64,000 bases of DNA from Massilia sp. HP4 (GTDB lineage Bacteria; Pseudomonadota; Gammaproteobacteria; Burkholderiales; Burkholderiaceae_D). The stretch spans positions 1-64,000 of the forward strand of contig NZ_STGG01000042.1 in assembly GCF_005222695.1 (NCBI RefSeq), given 5' to 3'. The stretch's first letter is position 1, and each line of letters begins with the position of its first letter. Position numbers and translations under genes: made by a program. Shown here in pieces: positions 26,074-35,068 of this stretch. Under the pieces are notes generated by a model. It had not been told where the DNA came from. It made no database searches and was given only the letters and a program-made list of their open reading frames with translations.

Positions 26074-28368
26074 ATGCTGCCTTCTAACGACCTCGCCCAG
26101 TGGCGCGCGCGTGTCTTCTTGACACTGCTGCCGATCGTCCTGGCACTGGGTGTCATTGCCGCCATTCCAAGTGTCACCCTAGTCTTGTACCAGGGAAGAT
26201 GGCCGGTCGCCTTGATGGATGTGCTGGCCCTCGCATGGCTGGTCGCCATCTGGCGCTGCACGCGGCTCTCCTATACGGCCCGCGTCTTGAACTTCCTGGC
26301 CATGCTCTACCTGGTCGCGCTCGGACTCATGCTCGCGGTAGGCCCGGTGAGCCTGAACTACCTTATGGCGCCGCCTGCCATGGCGGTGATCCTGCTGGGT
26401 AATCGCGCCGCCCTGTGCGCATTGGCGCTGTGCGCCGCCTGCATCGTCCTGCTCGGCGCGAACGGGTATGCCCAGCTCTACGTCCCCGGCCTGGAAGACA
26501 ATGCCCTGGTGTCATCGCTGGTCGTCGCCCTGAATTTCACCTGCGTCGGCGCCCTGATCACCTTCACCAGCGGAACCCTGCTCAAGGGCATCGCCAATTC
26601 CCTTGCCGAGTCGCGCGCCGCGACTGGCGAACTCGAGGCTGGCCAGGCGCGCCTGCGCGACGTGAATGCCGAACTGCGCCTGACCTCGGAAGCCGTCGCT
26701 CGCCTGAACGACATGGTGCTGATCGCCCGCATGGTCGATTTGCCTGGCGCCGAGCAGCCCATCATCTTCGCCAACGATGCATTTTTGCGGCACACGGGCT
26801 ATACCCGTGAACAGGTAATCGGACGCAGCATGCGCATGCTGGAAGGCCCCGATACCGATCAGGCCACGGTAGCCCGGGTACTGGCGTCGGTGGTCCGCAA
26901 GGAAGCGGTCAGCACCGAACTGCTCCTGTACACCAGCCGCGCAGAGCCCTACTGGGTCGAGGCGGAAATGGTGCCGTTCGCCGGCGACCTGGGCGCGATC
27001 ACGCACTGGGTCGTCGTCAGCCGCGACATCACCGAGCGACGCAACGCCGCCGACGCCATCCACCGCCTGGCGTTCTACGATGTGTTGACCGGCCTTCCCA
27101 ACCGCCGCCTGCTGATGGACCGCCTGGAGCGGATGGTCTGCGCGGCGCAGGATTCCCTGACGCTGGGGGCAGTGCTGTACGTCGATCTCGACAACTTCAA
27201 GACCGTCAACGATGCCCGCGGCCACGGGGTCGGCGACCAGTTGCTCTGCATCGCCGCCGAGCGCCTGGTCGCGGTGGTCGAAGCGCGGGGAAGCGTGGCG
27301 CGCCTGGGCGGCGACGAATTCGTGGTCCTGCTCGACGACCTGGGGCTGGACACATGCGTCGCCACGGCGCACGCCCTGGCCGTGGCGGAGCGGATACGCG
27401 CAGCGCTGGCCGACAGGATGCTTGTCGAAGACCAGCGCTACTACGCGACGACCAGCATCGGGGTCGCACTGACCGCGCGCCTCCCGTCGGTCGAGTCGGT
27501 CCATGACCTGCTGCGCGAGGCGGACACTGCGATGTACCACGCCAAGGCGCGTGGCAGGAATGGCGTAGTGATGTTCGAGCCCGGCATGCTGCGCGACGCC
27601 GAGCGCCGCCTGACGCTCGAGCGCGACCTCGGCCTGGCGCTCGAGAACCAGGAACTGGAAATGCACCTCCAGTTGCAGGTCGATGCCTCGCAACAGCCAT
27701 GCGGCGCTGAACTCCTGATGCGCTGGCGACGCAAGGATGGCAGTAGCGTGCCGCCCGACCACTTCATTCCGGTGGCCGAGTCGAGCGGCCTGATCGTCCC
27801 GCTGGGCGAGTGGGCGCTGCGCCAGGCCTGCCTCGCATGGCATGCGCTGGATGCCATCGGCCGTGCGCTGCCGCTGTCGGTCAACGTCAGCCCCATGCAG
27901 TTCCGCCAGCCGGAGTTCGTGACGCGGGTCGAAGCCATCCTGGCCGAGACTGGCGTGCCGCCCGGCCAGCTGATTTTCGAAGTGACCGAAGGCCTGCTGG
28001 TCGGCCGCCTCGACCAGACCGTCGACCGCATGCACGCATTGGCGGCGCTCGGCATCCGGATCTCGGTCGACGACTTCGGCACCGGCTATTCGAGCCTGGC
28101 CTACCTGACCCGCATGCCGTTGTACGAGCTCAAGATCGATAAGGCCTTCATCCGGGACACCCCGCACGACAAGGGGGGCACCGCGATCGTGCAGTCGGTG
28201 CTGGCGATGGCCGGCCATTTGGGGCTGCGCGTGGTGGCCGAAGGCGTCGAGACGCAGGCCCAGGCCGAATACCTCGCCAACCAGGGCAACGCCTGCATGC
28301 AGGGTTACCTGTTCCACCGCCCGATGCCGCTGGAAGACCTGCTCGATCACCTGCGCGTCGACGCCTGA
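26074..28368 (+). CDS. Membrane PAS-GGDEF-EAL cyclic di-GMP protein
   Basis: A 764-residue protein with about five or six membrane segments in residues 14-185 (a MASE-like sensor of no named type), a PAS domain at about 205-335, GGDEF at 340-505 (RLGGDEFVVLL intact, no RxxD I-site) and EAL at 515-760. The signature Glu motif is ELL (AELLMRW) rather than EAL, while EVTE, DDFGTGYSSL, LKIDK and AEGVET are kept, so phosphodiesterase activity is still likely. Which activity dominates cannot be read from sequence. No Shine-Dalgarno precedes 26074. Single gene. Confidence 0.88.
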   Translation: MLPSNDLAQWRARVFLTLLPIVLALGVIAAIPSVTLVLYQGRWPVALMDVLALAWLVAIWRCTRLSYTARVLNFLAMLYLVALGLMLAVGPVSLNYLMAPPAMAVILLGNRAALCALALCAACIVLLGANGYAQLYVPGLEDNALVSSLVVALNFTCVGALITFTSGTLLKGIANSLAESRAATGELEAGQARLRDVNAELRLTSEAVARLNDMVLIARMVDLPGAEQPIIFANDAFLRHTGYTREQVIGRSMRMLEGPDTDQATVARVLASVVRKEAVSTELLLYTSRAEPYWVEAEMVPFAGDLGAITHWVVVSRDITERRNAADAIHRLAFYDVLTGLPNRRLLMDRLERMVCAAQDSLTLGAVLYVDLDNFKTVNDARGHGVGDQLLCIAAERLVAVVEARGSVARLGGDEFVVLLDDLGLDTCVATAHALAVAERIRAALADRMLVEDQRYYATTSIGVALTARLPSVESVHDLLREADTAMYHAKARGRNGVVMFEPGMLRDAERRLTLERDLGLALENQELEMHLQLQVDASQQPCGAELLMRWRRKDGSSVPPDHFIPVAESSGLIVPLGEWALRQACLAWHALDAIGRALPLSVNVSPMQFRQPEFVTRVEAILAETGVPPGQLIFEVTEGLLVGRLDQTVDRMHALAALGIRISVDDFGTGYSSLAYLTRMPLYELKIDKAFIRDTPHDKGGTAIVQSVLAMAGHLGLRVVAEGVETQAQAEYLANQGNACMQGYLFHRPMPLEDLLDHLRVDA

Positions 28369-28470
28369 ACCCGTCGCGGCCGGAAGGTAGCGCAACGGCA
28401 CGCCTCGGCACACCTCGGCACGATTCGCCGCGATCCCTTATCATGCATTTTTTGAATGGGAGCCACGTCG

Positions 28471-30117
28471 ATGGATGAGATAGGAATCGTACTGGCCATG
28501 CTGCTGGCGGTGGTGGCGAGCGGCTACCTGGTGCGGATACTGCCCTTCGCCGTGCCCCTGCCGCTGGTCCAGATCGCGCTCGGCGCGGCGATCTCCGGCA
28601 CCACCAGCCACGGCGTGCGCCTCGAGCCGCATATCTTCTTCCTGCTGTTCCTGCCGCCGCTATTGTTCCTGGACGGCTGGCGCATCCCCAAGGTCGGCCT
28701 GTTCCGCGACCGCTCGACCATCCTCGAACTCGCGCTCGGCCTGGTGCTGTTCACCGTCATCGGCGCCGGCTTCCTGATCCACTGGCTGATCCCGTCGCTG
28801 CCGCTGGCGGTGTCGTTCGCGCTGGCCGCGATCCTGGCGCCGACCGATCCGGTCGCCGTGTCCTCGATCGCGGCGCGCGTCCCCATTCCGCCGCGCCTGA
28901 TGCACATCCTCGAAGGCGAATCGCTGCTCAACGACGCCAGCGGCCTGGTGTGCTTCCGCTTCGCGGTGGCGGCCGCCCTCACCGGCACCTTCTCGCCGGG
29001 CGAAGCCGCCCTGACCTTCCTGTGGGTGGCGCTGGCGGGGATCGCGATCGGCGTCGGCCTGACCGTCGGCGTCAGCTGGGCCCAGCGCCTGCTGGCGGCG
29101 CGCATCGGCGAGGAAAGCGGCTCGCCGATCCTGGTCAACCTGCTGCTGCCCTTCGGCGCCTATCTCGCGGCCGAGCATGTGGAAGCCTCGGGCATCCTGG
29201 CGGCGGTGGCGGCCGGCATCACGATGAGCTACGTCGAGCTGAGCGGACGCGCGCTGGCCACCACCCGCGTGCGCCGCGCCGTGGTGTGGGACACCGTGCA
29301 GTTCGCGCTGAACGGCATCATGTTCGTGCTGCTGGGCGAGCAGTTGCCGAACATCGTCAAGGCCGCCCTGGTCGCGCCCGAGCTGCCGGCGGCCCACGAC
29401 GTCTGGTGGCTGCTCGGTAATGCGCTGGCGATCAGCGTCGGCCTGATCCTGCTGCGCTTCATCTGGGTCTGGGTGTCGCTGCGCCTGACCCTGCTGGCCG
29501 CGCGGCGCCAGCAGCAGGCCGTGTACCGCCCGAATCCGCGCCTGATCCTGGCCACCTCGCTGGCCGGCGTGCGCGGCGCGATCACCCTGGCCGGCGTGCT
29601 GACCTTGCCGCTGGCGATGCCGGGCGGCGCGCCGTTCCCGGGACGCGACCTGGTGATCTTCCTGGCCAGCGCGGTGATCGTGGTGTCGCTGGTGCTGGCC
29701 AGCGTCGGCCTGCCGCGCGTGCTGCGCGGCCTGGAATTGCCGGCCGAGGCGGCCCATGAGAGCGAGGAAGACCAGGCGCGCCACGCCGCCGCGCTGGCGG
29801 CGCTGGAAGGGATCGCCGCGGCGCCCGCGCCGCCGCCCACGGTCGGCTGCGATCTTGAGGCCGCAGCCGAGATGCACGCCAGCGCGGCCGACCAGGTGCG
29901 CAGCCTGTACCAGTACCGGCTCGACGGCGGCACCGGCGCCGGCATCGATCCCGACCAGGCGCGCGCTGCAGAGAGCGCCGAACGCCACTACCGTCTCGCC
30001 GCGCTCGGGCAGGAACGCGCGGTATTGCTGCGCATGGCGCGTCACAACCAGCTGTCGGACGAAATCGCGCGCAAGCTGCTGCGCGAAATCGACCTAGTAG
30101 AGGCCCGCTACCGCTGA
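28471..30117 (+). CDS. Na+/H+ antiporter of the CPA1 family
   Basis: A 548-residue transporter with about twelve membrane segments up to residue 430 and a cytosolic C-terminal helix-rich tail of about 120 residues. The ion-binding region is LAPTDPVAVSSI near residues 127-138, and EGESLLNDASGLV near 149-161 is the CPA1 signature. It would swap Na+ or K+ for H+ for pH and salt balance. The start at 28471 has GGGAG 8 bases upstream; the ATG five codons earlier lies inside that ribosome site and is less likely. Confidence 0.9.
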   Translation: MDEIGIVLAMLLAVVASGYLVRILPFAVPLPLVQIALGAAISGTTSHGVRLEPHIFFLLFLPPLLFLDGWRIPKVGLFRDRSTILELALGLVLFTVIGAGFLIHWLIPSLPLAVSFALAAILAPTDPVAVSSIAARVPIPPRLMHILEGESLLNDASGLVCFRFAVAAALTGTFSPGEAALTFLWVALAGIAIGVGLTVGVSWAQRLLAARIGEESGSPILVNLLLPFGAYLAAEHVEASGILAAVAAGITMSYVELSGRALATTRVRRAVVWDTVQFALNGIMFVLLGEQLPNIVKAALVAPELPAAHDVWWLLGNALAISVGLILLRFIWVWVSLRLTLLAARRQQQAVYRPNPRLILATSLAGVRGAITLAGVLTLPLAMPGGAPFPGRDLVIFLASAVIVVSLVLASVGLPRVLRGLELPAEAAHESEEDQARHAAALAALEGIAAAPAPPPTVGCDLEAAAEMHASAADQVRSLYQYRLDGGTGAGIDPDQARAAESAERHYRLAALGQERAVLLRMARHNQLSDEIARKLLREIDLVEARYR

Positions 30118-30220
30118 GCGCAGCCCCCACGGGTGTTGCGCCTCCGTTACCTTGCGTACAGTGAGCGCAGGATCGTGCGCGTAGCATCGGCTGGAAGAAC
30201 AACCTTTCACCGACCCTGCC

Positions 30221-31399
30221 ATGCCCAGCGCAAAGCCCGACGACGATACCGTTACCATCGAACCACCCGCCGCCGCACGCGCGGCCGGCCTGCGTCATGT
30301 CCATGACGACCGGCCCGGCATCCGGCGCGAAACCGTCAAGGATGGCTTTCGCTACCTCGACGCCCGCGGCGAGCCGGTCGCCGACGAGAATACGCTGGCG
30401 CGCATCAAGGGCCTCGTGATTCCACCGGCCTGGACCGAGGTGTGGATCTGCCCCCAGGCCAACGGCCACCTGCAGGCGACCGGGCGCGACGCCCGCGGAC
30501 GCAAGCAATACCGCTACCACCCCAAATGGCGCGAGGCGCGCGACGAGGTCAAGTACGAGCGCATGCTCAAGTTCGGCCAGGCCCTGCCGGCCATCCGCGC
30601 CGAGGTCGACCGCGGCCTGGGGTTGCCCGGCCTGCCGCGCGAAAAAGTGCTGGCGACGATCGTCTACCTGCTCGAAGCGACCATGATGCGGGTCGGTAAC
30701 GAGGAATATGCGCGTACCAATAAATCGTTCGGGTTGACGACGCTACGCAATCGCCATGCGAAAGTCGACGGCAGCGACGTCGAGTTCAGCTTCCGCGGCA
30801 AGAGCGGGGTCTATCACAAGGTCAAGGTACACGACCGGCGCCTGGCGCGCATCGTGGCGCGCTCGCGCGACCTGCCGGGCCAGGAGCTGTTCCAGTACGT
30901 GGATGAGGACGGCCAGACCCACAGCATCGATTCGAGCGACGTCAACGACTACCTGCGCGCGATCAGCGGCGAGGATTACACGGCCAAGGATTTCCGCACC
31001 TGGTCGGGCACCGTGCTGGCGGCGCTGGCCTTGCAAGAATTTGAAAAGTTCGACTCAGAAGCCCAGGCCAAGAAGAATATCGTGCGCGCGATCGAGTCGG
31101 TGGCCGAAAAGCTCGGCAATACCCCCTCGATCTGCCGCAAATGCTATGTGCACCCGGCGGTGCTGGACGCCTATCTCGACGGCGCCGCCCTCGAGGTGCT
31201 GCGCGAGCGCACCGAAGAAACGCTGCAGGAAGACCTGCACGCGCTGCAGCCCGAGGAGGCGGCAGTGCTGGCCATGCTCCAGCAGCGCCTGAGACACGAA
31301 CAGGAACATCCACGGGCGCCGGCGCCGCGCAAGAATGCCGCGCCGAAGAAGCCAGCCGCCCGCAAACCGTCGCGTCCCGCCGCCCGCGCGGCCCCATGA
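30221..31399 (+). CDS. DNA topoisomerase IB (eukaryote/poxvirus type)
   Basis: A 392-residue type IB topoisomerase that relaxes supercoils through a 3'-phosphotyrosyl link. Catalytic residues are visible: Y309 (ICRKCYVHP), an Arg/Lys set in MMRVGNEEYARTNKSFGLTTLRN and KDFRTWSGT, and a His in YVHP. Length is that of bacterial TopIB plus a Lys/Ala/Pro-rich basic tail of about 30 residues (APRKNAAPKKPAARKP), which should hold DNA. The gene is single; it converges with the DUF4019 remnant. Confidence 0.92.
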   Translation: MPSAKPDDDTVTIEPPAAARAAGLRHVHDDRPGIRRETVKDGFRYLDARGEPVADENTLARIKGLVIPPAWTEVWICPQANGHLQATGRDARGRKQYRYHPKWREARDEVKYERMLKFGQALPAIRAEVDRGLGLPGLPREKVLATIVYLLEATMMRVGNEEYARTNKSFGLTTLRNRHAKVDGSDVEFSFRGKSGVYHKVKVHDRRLARIVARSRDLPGQELFQYVDEDGQTHSIDSSDVNDYLRAISGEDYTAKDFRTWSGTVLAALALQEFEKFDSEAQAKKNIVRAIESVAEKLGNTPSICRKCYVHPAVLDAYLDGAALEVLRERTEETLQEDLHALQPEEAAVLAMLQQRLRHEQEHPRAPAPRKNAAPKKPAARKPSRPAARAAP

Positions 31400-31422
31400 G
31401 GCGGGACGGACTGGTCGCCGGC

Positions 31423-31846
31423 CTATTGGACCATATACGTGACGACTTTCCAGCTGCCGTCCGCTTCGCGCGCCGTGACCACGGTTTCGGTGGCGCCCGG
31501 GCGCTTGGCGTATGTCGCACCGTACTGGATCACCACGTAATCGGCTTCCGGTGCGCCGGGCAGCGTGCGCGTGTAGCGCGCACTGCTCAGGGATCGCGAC
31601 TTCAGCTCGCCAAGCGGCGCACGGGCGCCATGCAGCATCCCGGTCCACTGCTCGGCGGTGACGGCGGCGCGGAAGGCGGTCCCGGCTGCACTCCCAGGTA
31701 TCGAGGCCCTTGCCCGCATCGGCGAGCTTGAGCCACGCTTCGGCAGCCGCCACACCCGCCTTGCTATGGTCGGTTTCCTGCGCGTGGACGGCGGCGACGG
31801 GCAAGGCGAGCATCACGGCGATGGCAATCGGGGCGAGCTGCTTCAT
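31423..31846 (-). pseudogene. DUF4019 exported protein, frameshifted
   Basis: The gene starts at 31846 with a signal peptide (MKQLAPIAIAVMLALPVAAVHA) and reads into AAEAWLKLADAGKGLDTW. Then the frame is lost: the conserved second half (AFRAAVTAEQW, LPGAPEADYVVIQYG, KVVTYMVQ) continues in another frame to a stop at 31423. The span is 424 bases, one more than a multiple of three. Removing one G from the GGG at the DTW codons restores DTWSAAGTAFRAAVT, which fits the family. Either a recent inactivation or a sequencing indel. GGAG precedes the start. Confidence 0.75.
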
Positions 31847-31993
31847 GGAGGACTCCGTCTGGTAGAGCGTTGGCAAGCCGACAGCATAGCGCGTCTGGCC
31901 GACGCACAGTCTCACACATTCTCGCAGCGCCACCGAGCCGGCTCGGTCACCTGCAAATCTGCTGCAGACGATAGAAAAACACAAGCGGACATG

Positions 31994-32024
31994 AAAAAGC
32001 CCCGGCTCGTACGCGAGCTGAGGC
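31994..32024 (-). terminator. Rho-independent terminator of the small membrane-protein operon
   Basis: On the minus strand an 11-bp stem (32014-32024 with 31999-32009; one G-U and one A-C mismatch) with a TACG/CGTA four-base loop is followed by five T. It lies 35 bases after the stop of the 42-residue gene at 32059. Confidence 0.65.
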
Positions 32025-32058
32025 CTCAAGATTGGAACGAACCGCAGTGAGCGTTTCT

Positions 32059-32187
32059 CTAGTAGTTCAGCAGAGCACTAAGGAAAATGATTCCAGCGCC
32101 TACCACTGCGATCGTCAGGCTAGTCACCGAAATCGCAGTCATGGCGTGCTTCGGGTCACGAAACTGCTGTTTTACCCAAGGCGTCAT
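32059..32187 (-). CDS. Single-pass small membrane protein (42 aa)
   Basis: A 42-residue protein: a short basic start (MTPWVKQQFRDPKHAM) and then one strong membrane helix ending in LSALLNY. GGAG lies 8 bases before the ATG at 32187, and this ribosome site is set right after the stop of the 145-residue gene (gap 12 bases), so the two are one operon. A terminator follows. Base composition is near 50% GC, well below the neighbours. Function unknown; such pairs can be toxin-like, holin-like or assembly subunits, none of which is shown here. Confidence 0.65.
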   Translation of the reverse strand: MTPWVKQQFRDPKHAMTAISVTSLTIAVVGAGIIFLSALLNY

Positions 32188-32199
32188 TTTTCACTCCTG

Positions 32200-32637
32200 C
32201 TAGGTGAGTCCAGGCTTTAATAGGCAAAAGTTTACCACCGTATAGGCGCCGCCTGCGAGGATCGTCAACGTCAAGGATGTAGCAAGTGTTTCATAGTACT
32301 TGTACCAAGGCCCGATTAATGGCGAAGCAACAGAGATAGGAAACACAGCCCCGGCAGCAGCCATCATGGCGGAAGGAACCATTATCAGTACGAAACCCGC
32401 GTTAGCGTATCCTCGTAAGCCTTCCGCCACCAGCGTCCCCCCTGCGCCTGGTTCGGCAATCTCGTACATTGCCAGTGCACAGAAAGCAACCGCGCCCCAA
32501 CAAAGCTGACCATCTTTGATCGGAACCAAAAGGCTCTTTTGCGTCCAAGGAACAGGCAGGCGACAACGTTGTAGGACCCACATGGCAGCAATCGGCGCTG
32601 CCAAAGGCAACAAAATGCTGACCAAAAACCAACCCAC
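32200..32637 (-). CDS. Four-helix membrane protein of unknown function (145 aa)
   Basis: A 145-residue hydrophobic protein with helices near residues 2-21, 45-61, 78-103 and 116-139. It starts at GTG 32637, five bases after GGAG; an in-frame TAG lies just upstream. It has lower GC and less biased codons than its neighbours (pncB, topoisomerase), hinting at transfer. It is followed after 12 bases by the 42-residue membrane protein. I do not recognise a family. The 88 bases upstream (to 32724) show no further gene. Confidence 0.7.
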   Translation of the reverse strand: MGWFLVSILLPLAAPIAAMWVLQRCRLPVPWTQKSLLVPIKDGQLCWGAVAFCALAMYEIAEPGAGGTLVAEGLRGYANAGFVLIMVPSAMMAAAGAVFPISVASPLIGPWYKYYETLATSLTLTILAGGAYTVVNFCLLKPGLT

Positions 32638-32724
32638 ATCCGCTCCAAGCTATCGATAGGCAGACAGGTATGAATCTTAAGTGCCTAATGCTTCAGCAGG
32701 ATTGCGATTGGCTCAACTGTCAGT

Positions 32725-33921
32725 TCAGTCGCCGGAATCGTATTTGTTGAACACCTGGCGCAGGTAGGCGATGAAGGTCTCGTCGGTGCTCTGCGACTTG
32801 CCCTTGGTGTCGGAGAGCTTGGCCACCGGCTGGCCGTTGCAGCGCACGAGTTTCATGACGATGTTCAGCGGCTTGTGCGGCGTGTCGTTGGTGAGCTTGG
32901 TGCCGATGCCGAAGCCGGTCATCACGCGGTCGGCGAAATGGCGGTACAGCTCGAGCGCCTTGGGCACGGTCAGCGCATCCGAAAACACCAGGCGCTTGGT
33001 GCGCGCATCGATGCGCAGCTTGCCGTAGTGCGCCAGCGCCTTCTCGCCCCACACGACCGGATCGCCCGAGTCCTGGCGCAGGCCGTCGAACAGCTTGGCG
33101 AAATACAGGTCGAAGTCGGCTAGAAAGGCATCCATGCCCACCACGTCGGTCAGGGCCGTGCCCAGGTCGCCGCGGTATTCCTGCACCCAGTTCTCGAGCG
33201 CAGCCTTCTGGAAGTCGCGCAGGCGGGTGCCGAATGACTGGTGGGCCTGCAGGTATTCGTGGGCCATGGTGCCGATCGGCGTCAGCTTGAGCTTATAGGC
33301 CAGGTAGACGTTCGAGGTGCCCTTGAAGTATTGCGGCAGCTCGCGCGCCATGGTGGAGACCACCTCGTCGTGCCACTCGCCGGAATAGCGGCGGCGCACG
33401 CCGAAATCGAAGAACTCGAAGGGATTGGCGCGCGGCGGCTCATAGGCGAAGGCGCGCAGCTCGTCGATCTTTTGCCGCAGGCGCAAACGCGCTTCGAGCA
33501 GCGCCTCTTGCTGGTCGAAGCGGCGGAAGTACAGCTCGTTGACGATGTAGAGCACGAAGATCTCGAAGCCCATCACGTGCACCAGCGGGCCGCTGGCGCG
33601 GATCACCAGGTGCGGGCCGTTGGTGGAGACCTGGATGAACTTGCGCTGGAAGCGGAACAGCGTGAGGAAGTCGGCGAAGTCGCTCTTGATGAAGCGCAGG
33701 CCGCGCAGGTAGGCGACCTCGCCCTCGGTGAACATCATGCCGCACAGGTAATCGAGCTCGCGGTCGACGTCGTGTTGCAGCTCGGCCAGCGGATAGGCCG
33801 GCTCGTTACGGCAGCGGAATTCATACTCGCCGGTGGCGCCCGGGTGGCTGTGCAACAGGGCCTGCCACATCGTGAACTTGTAAAGATCGGTCTCCAGCAG
33901 GCTGCGGACTACGGGTGTCAT
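32725..33921 (-). CDS. pncB: Nicotinate phosphoribosyltransferase
   Basis: A 398-residue enzyme that joins nicotinate and PRPP to nicotinate mononucleotide with ATP, the first step of NAD salvage (Preiss-Handler). Recognisable blocks: LLETDLYKFTM at the N-terminus, YEFRCRNEP, FGVRRRYSGEWH, GTSNVYLAYK and FGIGTKLTND, as in E. coli PncB (400 residues). Start 33921 is taken because GGAG lies 6 bases upstream; the frame could extend five codons. It may supply NAD to the sirtuin and others, with no direct linkage. Confidence 0.95.
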   Translation of the reverse strand: MTPVVRSLLETDLYKFTMWQALLHSHPGATGEYEFRCRNEPAYPLAELQHDVDRELDYLCGMMFTEGEVAYLRGLRFIKSDFADFLTLFRFQRKFIQVSTNGPHLVIRASGPLVHVMGFEIFVLYIVNELYFRRFDQQEALLEARLRLRQKIDELRAFAYEPPRANPFEFFDFGVRRRYSGEWHDEVVSTMARELPQYFKGTSNVYLAYKLKLTPIGTMAHEYLQAHQSFGTRLRDFQKAALENWVQEYRGDLGTALTDVVGMDAFLADFDLYFAKLFDGLRQDSGDPVVWGEKALAHYGKLRIDARTKRLVFSDALTVPKALELYRHFADRVMTGFGIGTKLTNDTPHKPLNIVMKLVRCNGQPVAKLSDTKGKSQSTDETFIAYLRQVFNKYDSGD

Positions 33922-33957
33922 CAAGGCTCCAGGCATACGCGCAACGGGCGCGGCAGG

Positions 33958-34491
33958 CTATATTGTCGCCGACTTCTTCGCGCGGCGCTTGGGCGCCAGC
34001 ATGGTGCCGGTGCAGCCCGGCGTGCCGCAGCGGCAGGCGAACAGCTTCTTGAGCGCCGGCGTGTGGCGCTCGTCGTAGATCAGCGCGTAATTATAGTTCA
34101 GCTCTTCGCCGGCCTCGATATCCTGCATGGCGTGGATATACACCTTTCCTTCGTCCTCGAAGGCTTCGCAATTGGGCGAGCAGGCATGGTTGATCCAGCG
34201 CGCCTCGTTGCCCTTGCGGCCGCCGTCGATCACGCGGCCGTCGGCCAGGCTGAAGTAAAAGGTGTGGTTGATCGGGCCGCCCGCCTTCTCGGCGCGCCGG
34301 GTCGCCTTGTCCCAGCTGATGCGCTGGCCCTTGTACTCGATGATGCGTTCACCGGCGCCGATGGCCCGGCGCGCGAACACGCCGTTGCCGTGGACGGGCG
34401 ACTCGCGCACTTCGAACAGTGGGTCTTTCTTGCCGGAGCGTTTTTTATCGCGTTCTTTGGAGCGTTCTTTGGTGGTCATCTGGCGCCGCAT
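33958..34491 (-). CDS. SET-domain lysine methyltransferase-like protein
   Basis: A protein of about 177 residues with a full SET domain: HGNGVFARRAIGAGERIIEY at the N-side, the NHACSPNCE pseudoknot motif, GEELNYNYAL, and a post-SET zinc motif CRCGTPGC. It should methylate lysine on a protein using S-adenosylmethionine. The N-terminus is very basic (KERSKERDKKRSGKK) and the C-terminus as well (KRRAKKS). Target unknown; bacterial SET proteins act on ribosomal or histone-like proteins in some cases. The start is uncertain (34491 or 34479); no clear ribosome site. Confidence 0.85.
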   Translation of the reverse strand: MRRQMTTKERSKERDKKRSGKKDPLFEVRESPVHGNGVFARRAIGAGERIIEYKGQRISWDKATRRAEKAGGPINHTFYFSLADGRVIDGGRKGNEARWINHACSPNCEAFEDEGKVYIHAMQDIEAGEELNYNYALIYDERHTPALKKLFACRCGTPGCTGTMLAPKRRAKKSATI

Positions 34492-34552
34492 GGATGATTG
34501 AAGGAATACATCCATTATGGCCGCAATTGCGGCGCCCTGGCCGCACACCTCA

Positions 34553-35044
34553 TCAAGAAATGCCGGCCGCGGCGCGCAAGACGGCGATATCGATCTTTTT
34601 CATCGGTAGCAGCGCCACCATCACGGCGTCGGCATGCGGGCCGGCCATCCACGAGATGATCCCGGTCGGCGTCACCTGCCACGACAGGCCGAACTTGTCC
34701 TTGAGCCAGCCGCACTGGCGCGCCGCTTCGTCGCCGCCTTCGCCCAGGCGCTCCCAGTAATAATCGATCTGCGCCTGGTCGTCGCACATCACCATGAACG
34801 ACACCGCCTCGGTGAAGTGGAACTGCGGGCCGCCGTTCATGGCGATGCAGGGCTGGCCATCGACCTCGAACTGCACCGCCATCGCGCTGCCGGGCTGCAT
34901 CCGGTGCATGTCCCGGCCTGCCTCGCTGTAATGCGAGACATGCGTGATGCGCGAGTCGGGAAAGATCGCAATATAGTGCCTGGCCGCTTCTTCGGCCTGG
35001 GTGTCGAACCACAGGCAGGGCTGGATCGGTGCGTGCAGTTGCAT
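34553..35044 (-). CDS. PhnB/VOC-family protein
   Basis: A 163-residue protein of the PhnB-like glyoxalase/VOC superfamily (sometimes called 3-demethylubiquinone methyltransferase-like). It starts with PIQPCLWFDTQAEEAARHY and has SFMVMCDDQAQIDYYWERL and WLKDKFGLSWQVTP, all typical. The paired beta-alpha-beta-beta-beta units usually bind a metal, but the function of the PhnB-like group is not known. AGGAG precedes the start. 24 bases after the acyl-CoA synthetase stop, so possibly the same transcript. Confidence 0.82.
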   Translation of the reverse strand: MQLHAPIQPCLWFDTQAEEAARHYIAIFPDSRITHVSHYSEAGRDMHRMQPGSAMAVQFEVDGQPCIAMNGGPQFHFTEAVSFMVMCDDQAQIDYYWERLGEGGDEAARQCGWLKDKFGLSWQVTPTGIISWMAGPHADAVMVALLPMKKIDIAVLRAAAGIS

Positions 35045-35068
35045 GGCTTTCTCCTGTGAGCGGTAACG

